Shown here piece after piece: positions 59,513 through 64,000 of a stretch of DNA of 64,000 nucleotides. The notes under the pieces are model-generated. The model saw only the letters and a list, made by a program, of their open reading frames with translations, searched no databases and was not told the origin of the DNA. Each line of letters begins with the position of its first letter. Within the stretch, counting starts at the first letter, position 1. Position numbers and translations under genes: made by a program. The stretch is from Rheinheimera texasensis DSM 17496 (lineage in GTDB: Bacteria; Pseudomonadota; Gammaproteobacteria; Enterobacterales; Alteromonadaceae), in contig NZ_KL544005.1 in the NCBI RefSeq assembly GCF_000711985.1, positions 1,005,970-1,069,969 of the forward strand, in the 5' to 3' direction.

Positions 59513-60511
59513 TCAGGCTCCTTGCAAGCTGATTTGCGGCATCAATTCCCGCGGGATAATAGCGCCATGCTGCTGCACCACCGCCGCCGCCAGCTGATGG
59601 CCTGCCTGCGCAGCCGCCACCAAATCTGCCGCGACCAAATCCGCTGCGACCAAATCTGCCGCCACTAAAGCATCAGGCGCAGTCAAAAAACGGGCTAGAA
59701 ATCCGGCAGCAAAGGCATCGCCGGCACCGCTGCTGTCGACCAGCTGACGTACCTGCTGCGCTTCGACTTGTAGCCGCAATGCTGCCGTGCCAACCCAACA
59801 AGGCGCTGCACCGCATTTAAGCAGCACGGTGCGGGCGCCGGCGTGCAGCGCTGCGTCGACTAAAGCCGCCGGTGCTGCATCCGGAAGTTGCCAAATCAGC
59901 CGCTCGTCGCTGTCGGTCAACAGCGCCAGCTGACAGAGCGGCAACAGCTTTTGCTGCCAGCGCGCGGCAGCTTCGGCTTGCCACAACAAAGGCCGGAAAT
60001 TATTGTCATAAATCAGCCGACCACCGCGGCCAACAAAATCTGCCGCCGCCTGATACAGCCGCTGCCGGTCTGGCTCGGTCAGGATCGCAAAGCTGATACC
60101 GCTCAGATACAAAGCATCCAGGCTGCCGTCAGCCAGCGCCTGCTCCAGCGGCGTCTGCTGCAATGATGTCTGTTCAGGTGAAAAGTACTGCCGCACTGCG
60201 CTGTCATCGCGCTGATACCGAAAACTGCGCTCGCCGCTGGCGTCGATATCAATCCAGTATTGGCCAAGCGTTTTCAGCGGATGCCGGGGGGCCCGCAGCA
60301 CTAGACCCTCTGTGTCCAACGTTGCTGCCAGCTGTTCGCTGGCAACGTCCTGCCCCAGCAACGTGAAATACTGCACTTCGATGTTAAGCCCGTGCTGAGT
60401 GCTGAGCCGATGCAGATACAAAGCGGTATTGAGCGTATCGCCGCCAAAACCATAACCCCGGCCATCCGCCCGATGCTCACGCATCACTTCACCAAAAAAA
60501 CCGATGCGCAT
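59513..60511 (-). CDS. PfkB-family sugar kinase, 2-keto-3-deoxygluconate kinase-like
   Basis: A 332-residue ribokinase-fold enzyme. GFGGDTLNTALYLHRL (substrate-site glycines, about 22-37), QYWIDIDASGERSFRYQRDDSA, LIYDNNFRPLLW (the D-x-N-x-R-P-x-L-W form typical of KDG kinases) and VDSSGAGDAFAAGF (catalytic Asp about 258). It probably phosphorylates 2-keto-3-deoxygluconate to KDPG. A run of three to four AADLV repeats (about 275-298), coded by a 15-bp tandem repeat, lies after the active site and is not part of the family. The start overlaps the symporter stop. Confidence 0.85.
   Translation of the reverse strand: MRIGFFGEVMREHRADGRGYGFGGDTLNTALYLHRLSTQHGLNIEVQYFTLLGQDVASEQLAATLDTEGLVLRAPRHPLKTLGQYWIDIDASGERSFRYQRDDSAVRQYFSPEQTSLQQTPLEQALADGSLDALYLSGISFAILTEPDRQRLYQAAADFVGRGGRLIYDNNFRPLLWQAEAAARWQQKLLPLCQLALLTDSDERLIWQLPDAAPAALVDAALHAGARTVLLKCGAAPCWVGTAALRLQVEAQQVRQLVDSSGAGDAFAAGFLARFLTAPDALVAADLVAADLVAADLVAAAQAGHQLAAAVVQQHGAIIPRELMPQISLQGA
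59622..59667. repeat. 15-bp in-frame tandem repeat inside the kinase gene
   Basis: About three copies of a 15-bp unit (ACCAAATC(T/C)GC(C/T)GCG) encode repeated LVAAD. Slippage would add or remove five residues without a frameshift. Confidence 0.8.
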
Positions 60512-62049
60512 CAGCCGGCCTCCGCCTCAGTGGCAGTTGAATAACCGCCGGTTTTCTCTGGGCCAGTCGCGGGCTGATCGGTGACCCGCCCTGCCGCCAG
60601 CAGCGCCAGGGCTTCAGCGCGGCTCATCGCCACTGGCGCGCTGAGCAGGCTGCCGATTATCGCCGCAACCAAACTCAACACCGTCGCCGGGATCACCGGA
60701 TTGCCCCAAAAAGCCAAAGCACCCGGCCACCACAACACCAATAACGACACCAGCGGCGCGGTTAATAATGCCGCCAGCGCGCCGGCTTTATTCAGCCGGG
60801 TCCAGCGCAGGCCGAGTAGCGCCACGGCAAACAAACCGGACAACACCATGCCGACCATCGTCGTGATATAGCCGATGATATTGTCAGCCAATAAGGCAAA
60901 ACCCAGAGCCAGCGCGACCACAGCGACCAACCCGAGCCGCGATAGCAACACTACTTTTTCCGGCGCAGGCAAACGGCCAAACAGCGCTTTGTACAAGTCG
61001 CCAACCAACACCGACACACCGGCGATGGCATCGGAACTCGCACTCGACAAGGTCGCAGAAATACCGGCCAGTAGCACTAACACACCCAGCGCCAGCGGCA
61101 AGGTATTCAGCGCCAGAAATGGAAAGGCATAAGAGGGGTTTTGCAGCGACGGTGCCAGCTGCAGGGCGGCGAGGCCCAACACGGCCGGGATCATCGAGAA
61201 AAACAGATACAACAGGCCAGAGCAGACAAAAGATTTGCGGATAGCACTGACATCTTTGCCGGAATAAATCCGCTGGCGAAAACTCGGCGTCGCCAGCACA
61301 CCAACCGCCACCGCGACCGCCAGCGACAAACCGGGCAGCCAGGCGGTACCAGCAGTTTGCGCCGCCGCCAACGTATTGGCCTGCGTCTGAATAGCGTCAA
61401 CACCGCCCACCGCCGCCAGCGCAAAACCCGCCATCAGAATAAAACCGACAAATAAAATGATCGCCTGCACCGCGTCCGTCCAGACCACTGCGGTGTAACC
61501 GCCAATCACCACATAAATGGCAAAACCAGCGGCTATCAATAACTTACTCTCAGTTAAACTCAGGCCAGTGAGCCAGGCCAGATACATACTGCCGCCAAGC
61601 ATATGTGCGCCAAGCCAGCCGATACAGGCGATAAAAATCAACACACCGACCACATGGCGCACCTGCTTGTCGGCACCGGTGTAATAACTCAGCTCCTCCG
61701 CCATGGTGAGGAAATTGAGCTTGCGCAGCGGCGCAAACCACCAGGCCAGCAGCAAAATACCAATGCCACCGCCAAGGCCATACAACACACCGCCCCAGCC
61801 ATGTTGATAGGCATAACCGACTGCGCCCATCGACGAACCGGTGCCAACCATAGTCGCGACTGTAGTGCCCAGCATCAGCCAGAATGGCAAAGCGCGGCCA
61901 CCGAGTAAAAAGTCTTCGCCGCTTTGCTCGCCAGCGCCTTTAGCCCGGTGCGACACCCACCAGCCCAGCATTACCATCGCCAGTAAATACAGCGCAAAAC
62001 CGGTCAGAAACAGCCATTGCTGCTCTGTTTGTTGTATGGATTGTTGCAT
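60511..62049 (-). CDS. Sodium:solute symporter
   Basis: A 512-residue SSS-family transporter with about 13-14 helices. GEDFLLGGRALPFWLMLGTTVATMVGTGSSMGAVGYAYQHG (N-terminal signature), VVIGGYTAVVWTDAVQAIILFVGF (TM6 region), and ISATLSSASSDAIAGVSVLVGDLYK (helix with the Na+-site serines). It differs from the galactose symporter at 33 kb. With the deacylase, RidA and kinase in one operon it probably imports the acylated amino or sugar-acid substrate. Confidence 0.88.
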   Translation of the reverse strand: MQQSIQQTEQQWLFLTGFALYLLAMVMLGWWVSHRAKGAGEQSGEDFLLGGRALPFWLMLGTTVATMVGTGSSMGAVGYAYQHGWGGVLYGLGGGIGILLLAWWFAPLRKLNFLTMAEELSYYTGADKQVRHVVGVLIFIACIGWLGAHMLGGSMYLAWLTGLSLTESKLLIAAGFAIYVVIGGYTAVVWTDAVQAIILFVGFILMAGFALAAVGGVDAIQTQANTLAAAQTAGTAWLPGLSLAVAVAVGVLATPSFRQRIYSGKDVSAIRKSFVCSGLLYLFFSMIPAVLGLAALQLAPSLQNPSYAFPFLALNTLPLALGVLVLLAGISATLSSASSDAIAGVSVLVGDLYKALFGRLPAPEKVVLLSRLGLVAVVALALGFALLADNIIGYITTMVGMVLSGLFAVALLGLRWTRLNKAGALAALLTAPLVSLLVLWWPGALAFWGNPVIPATVLSLVAAIIGSLLSAPVAMSRAEALALLAAGRVTDQPATGPEKTGGYSTATEAEAG

Positions 62050-62151
62050 GAAATGTTTATTCCCCGTTGCGCTGTCGCGCCGATGTTCCGCTACGCAGAC
62101 TGGCAGCTCTGTGGCCGCCTTGCTCTGTCGCAGCGTTGTTTTGTCGCGCGC

Positions 62152-62535
62152 TTAGCTGCCTTTGTAGCAGGTGACGTCGACTTCCACTTTGCAGTCCACC
62201 ACCAAATCAGCGACAGCACAGATCCGCGCCGGCGGATGGGTACCAAAGACTTCGCGGAACACTTTATTAAACGAGCCAAAATAACGCGGGTCAGTCAGTA
62301 CCACAGTGACGTGCACCACATGCTCAAGGCCATAACCGGCTTCCTGCATGATGTCGAGGCAGTTCTGAATGGCGAGGCGCGACTGCTCAACAATGCCGCC
62401 TTCGACCACTTCGCCATCTTTCATCGGCGTCTGGCCGGATACATACAACCAGCCACCGGCTTCCACCGCGCGGGAAAAAGGTAAAAACTGGCCACCGGTG
62501 CCGGTGCCGCCTTCGGCGCCAAATCTGCGGATCAT
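62152..62535 (-). CDS. RidA-family enamine/imine deaminase
   Basis: A 127-residue protein. FSRAVEAGGWLYVSGQTPM, QNCLDIMQEAGYGLEHVVHVTVVLTDPRYF and FGTHPPARICAVADLV (with the conserved Arg of the active site) and a C-terminal VEVDVTCYKGS are the RidA pattern. RidA hydrolyses reactive enamines or imines released by PLP-dependent dehydratases, so its presence implies such a dehydratase in the pathway. The start overlaps the deacylase stop (ATGA). Confidence 0.92.
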   Translation of the reverse strand: MIRRFGAEGGTGTGGQFLPFSRAVEAGGWLYVSGQTPMKDGEVVEGGIVEQSRLAIQNCLDIMQEAGYGLEHVVHVTVVLTDPRYFGSFNKVFREVFGTHPPARICAVADLVVDCKVEVDVTCYKGS

Positions 62536-64000
62536 GCTTGTGCTTCCTTATCTGGATTGGAGTTGGGATGTTTAATAACGGAATTTCGCGCCGGTTGGCG
62601 GGCTAAAAAACGACCGGCGCGCTGACCTGTCGCCGCGCCCTGCTGATAACTGAGCACACCATTGACCCAGACCGCAGAAATGCCGGCCGCAGCAGCAACA
62701 GGGTGAGTGAAAGTCGCGTTATCGCGGATTGTCGAAGGGTCAAATAACACCAGATCGGCCTGATAACCTTCGCGCAGCAGCCCGCGCCCGGTCAGATTAA
62801 AATTCTCCGCCGACAACCCGGTCATTTTGTGAATGGCTTCGGCCAGTTCAAACAGCTTTAAGTCACGGCAATAATGACCAAGCACCCGTGGAAAGGCGCC
62901 CCACAAACGTGGATGCGGCAGCGGGTCACAAGGCAGGCCGTCGGAACCAATCATGCTGTACGGCGCCTGTAGAAACTGCTGCACGTCAGCTTCATGCATG
63001 CCGTGATACACAGCACCTGCCGGCATCAGTCGTGTGGCGGCCTCCAGCAAACTGCATTGCCAGTCGGCGGCGATGTCCGCCAGCAAACGTCCAGCACTGG
63101 CCGGCTCCGGTTCTGACCAGGTGATCATAATGGCAAAGTCGGCGGTGACCTGCGCCAAATCCAGCGTGCTGGAACTGGCCGAATAGGGATAACAGTCACA
63201 GCTGAATTGCTGCTGTTTGCGCCTGGCGGCAAAAAAATCGAGGATCTCCGCCGAGCGGCCCCAGTTCAGCACGCCGGCACATTTTAAATGCGACACAACC
63301 ACCGGCACATTGAGCTTCAGACCCAAATCCGCCGCTTCGGTCAGGGCATCAAGAATGCCATCGAATTCAGTGCGTAAATGCGTGGTGTAAATAGCGCCGG
63401 CGGCACAAAGCGGCGCGGCCAGCGCCAATAATTCTTCGACCGGTGCGGCAGCGGCATTGTGATAAGCCAGGCCCGAACTTAAGCCCAAAGCGCCTTGCAA
63501 GAGAGCCTGTTCCAGCGTCTGGCGCATCTGGTCGATTTCGCCGGGCGTCGCGGCACGATCAAGCCGGTCCAAAATGCTGGCTCTGAGCGCCGTGTGCCCC
63601 ACCAGTGCCGCCACATTGACTGCGGGCTGTATTGCATCCACCGCAGCAGCATAATCGGCAAAGTGCGGATAACAAAAATCCGTGCTTTGCCCCAGCAGAT
63701 TCATCGGGTCCGGCACTTCAGCGCGCAGCGAAACCGGCGCAGCACTGATGCCACAGTTGCCGGTAATGACCGTCGTCACGCCCTGGCTGAGCTTCGCCAG
63801 CATCTGCGGGTTACGCAGTACTTCCAAATCGTCGTGGGTATGTACATCAATAAAACCCGGCGCCAGTACCAGCCCTGTGGCATCCACGACAGTCGCTGAC
63901 TGGAGATCTACCCCGGCCAAATCGCCAATGGCGACAATGGTGCCAGCCTGCGCAGCCAAATCGGCGTACCAGCCGGGGCGGCCACTGCCATCCAATAACA
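62532..64000 (-). CDS. N-acyl-D-amino-acid deacylase family enzyme (5' end outside the window)
   Basis: At least 489 residues; the frame stays open to the right edge, and family members begin about ten residues before the visible DGSGRPGWYADLA. Amidohydrolase features: APGFIDVHTHDDLE (metal-binding H-x-H), TVITGNCGIS (bridging Cys), TTHLRTEFDG and VSHLKCAG (metal His) and IGSDGLPCDPLPHPR (catalytic Asp). The family (D-aminoacylase, N-acyl-D-glutamate deacylase) removes acyl groups from N-acyl-D-amino acids, and at least one branch acts on N-acetyl-D-glucosaminate. With a KDG-kinase-like gene and GH20 in the operon, the second substrate is favoured. Confidence 0.88.
   Translation of the reverse strand, partial: LLDGSGRPGWYADLAAQAGTIVAIGDLAGVDLQSATVVDATGLVLAPGFIDVHTHDDLEVLRNPQMLAKLSQGVTTVITGNCGISAAPVSLRAEVPDPMNLLGQSTDFCYPHFADYAAAVDAIQPAVNVAALVGHTALRASILDRLDRAATPGEIDQMRQTLEQALLQGALGLSSGLAYHNAAAAPVEELLALAAPLCAAGAIYTTHLRTEFDGILDALTEAADLGLKLNVPVVVSHLKCAGVLNWGRSAEILDFFAARRKQQQFSCDCYPYSASSSTLDLAQVTADFAIMITWSEPEPASAGRLLADIAADWQCSLLEAATRLMPAGAVYHGMHEADVQQFLQAPYSMIGSDGLPCDPLPHPRLWGAFPRVLGHYCRDLKLFELAEAIHKMTGLSAENFNLTGRGLLREGYQADLVLFDPSTIRDNATFTHPVAAAAGISAVWVNGVLSYQQGAATGQRAGRFLARQPARNSVIKHPNSNPDKEAQA

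Noticed and set aside
1-64000. Phage-defence system, prophage or integrative element
   Set aside because: No integrase, restriction-modification, toxin-antitoxin, abortive infection or phage structural genes were recognised; recQ is a normal housekeeping gene here.
1-64000. tRNA, rRNA or well-known riboswitch
   Set aside because: No cloverleaf tRNA, rRNA-like sequence or recognisable riboswitch core was seen in the intergenic regions by eye.

Overview
The window looks like a chromosome segment of a free-living, polysaccharide-degrading gammaproteobacterium. The many LysR/LacI regulators, two TonB-dependent receptors, sodium:solute symporters, DctA, an EptA-type lipid A enzyme and RecQ fit the Alteromonadales/Rheinheimera neighbourhood. 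That placement comes from gene content and protein style only, because no rRNA or tRNA gene is present. Genes are packed tightly, many with ATGA overlaps, on both strands.

Layout. 1-2.1 kb: start of a secreted protein cut by the left edge, divergent from an AmpR-type regulator (a probable ampR-beta-lactamase pair), then a methyltransferase and a VOC protein. 2.2-5.1 kb: TPR protein, NTF2-like protein and polysaccharide deacetylase. 5.3-9.6 kb: envelope operon of PAP2 phosphatase, EptA-type phosphoethanolamine transferase and a BamA/TamA-like outer-membrane protein. 9.6-10.4 kb: a RAYT transposase bracketed by its REP palindromes, with more REPs near 5.1, 20.1 and 22.5 kb. 10.4-14.2 kb: LysR/SLAC1-type channel pair, TPR protein and substrate-binding protein. 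14.3-19.7 kb: a metal-type RND efflux operon with two small His-rich proteins and no outer-membrane channel gene. 20.4-22.2 kb: PAS-GGDEF protein and fasciclin protein.

22.6-39.8 kb is a galactoside-utilisation operon: TonB-dependent receptor, SDR, GH2, galE, galT, galK, galM, Na+ symporter, GH5-like hydrolase, MFS transporter and its own LacI regulator. A perfect 14-bp LacI-type palindrome lies in the promoter in front of the receptor gene. The receptor would import oligosaccharide across the outer membrane, GH2 and the GH5-like enzyme would release galactose, the symporter would import it, and GalM/K/T/E would feed it into the Leloir pathway.

39.9-47.8 kb: recQ, a dctA-porin operon, a lipoprotein triad (CsgG-like, DUF4810, DUF799), an S41 peptidase, a small membrane protein and a nucleotidyltransferase. 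48.6-54.3 kb: a Fur-box-controlled iron/haem uptake operon (DUF4198 protein, seven-EF-hand protein, a DUF2271 protein with a possible ApbE-like N-terminus, TonB-dependent receptor). 54.4-57.1 kb: two tandem TPR paralogues and a small anchored protein.

57.1-64 kb: an operon running in from beyond the right edge: N-acyl-D-amino-acid deacylase family enzyme, RidA, Na+ symporter, KDG-kinase-like PfkB and GH20 hexosaminidase. This set matches what oxidative chitin catabolism needs (N-acetylglucosaminate to glucosaminate to 2-keto-3-deoxygluconate to KDPG). It is the most interesting functional hypothesis in the window.
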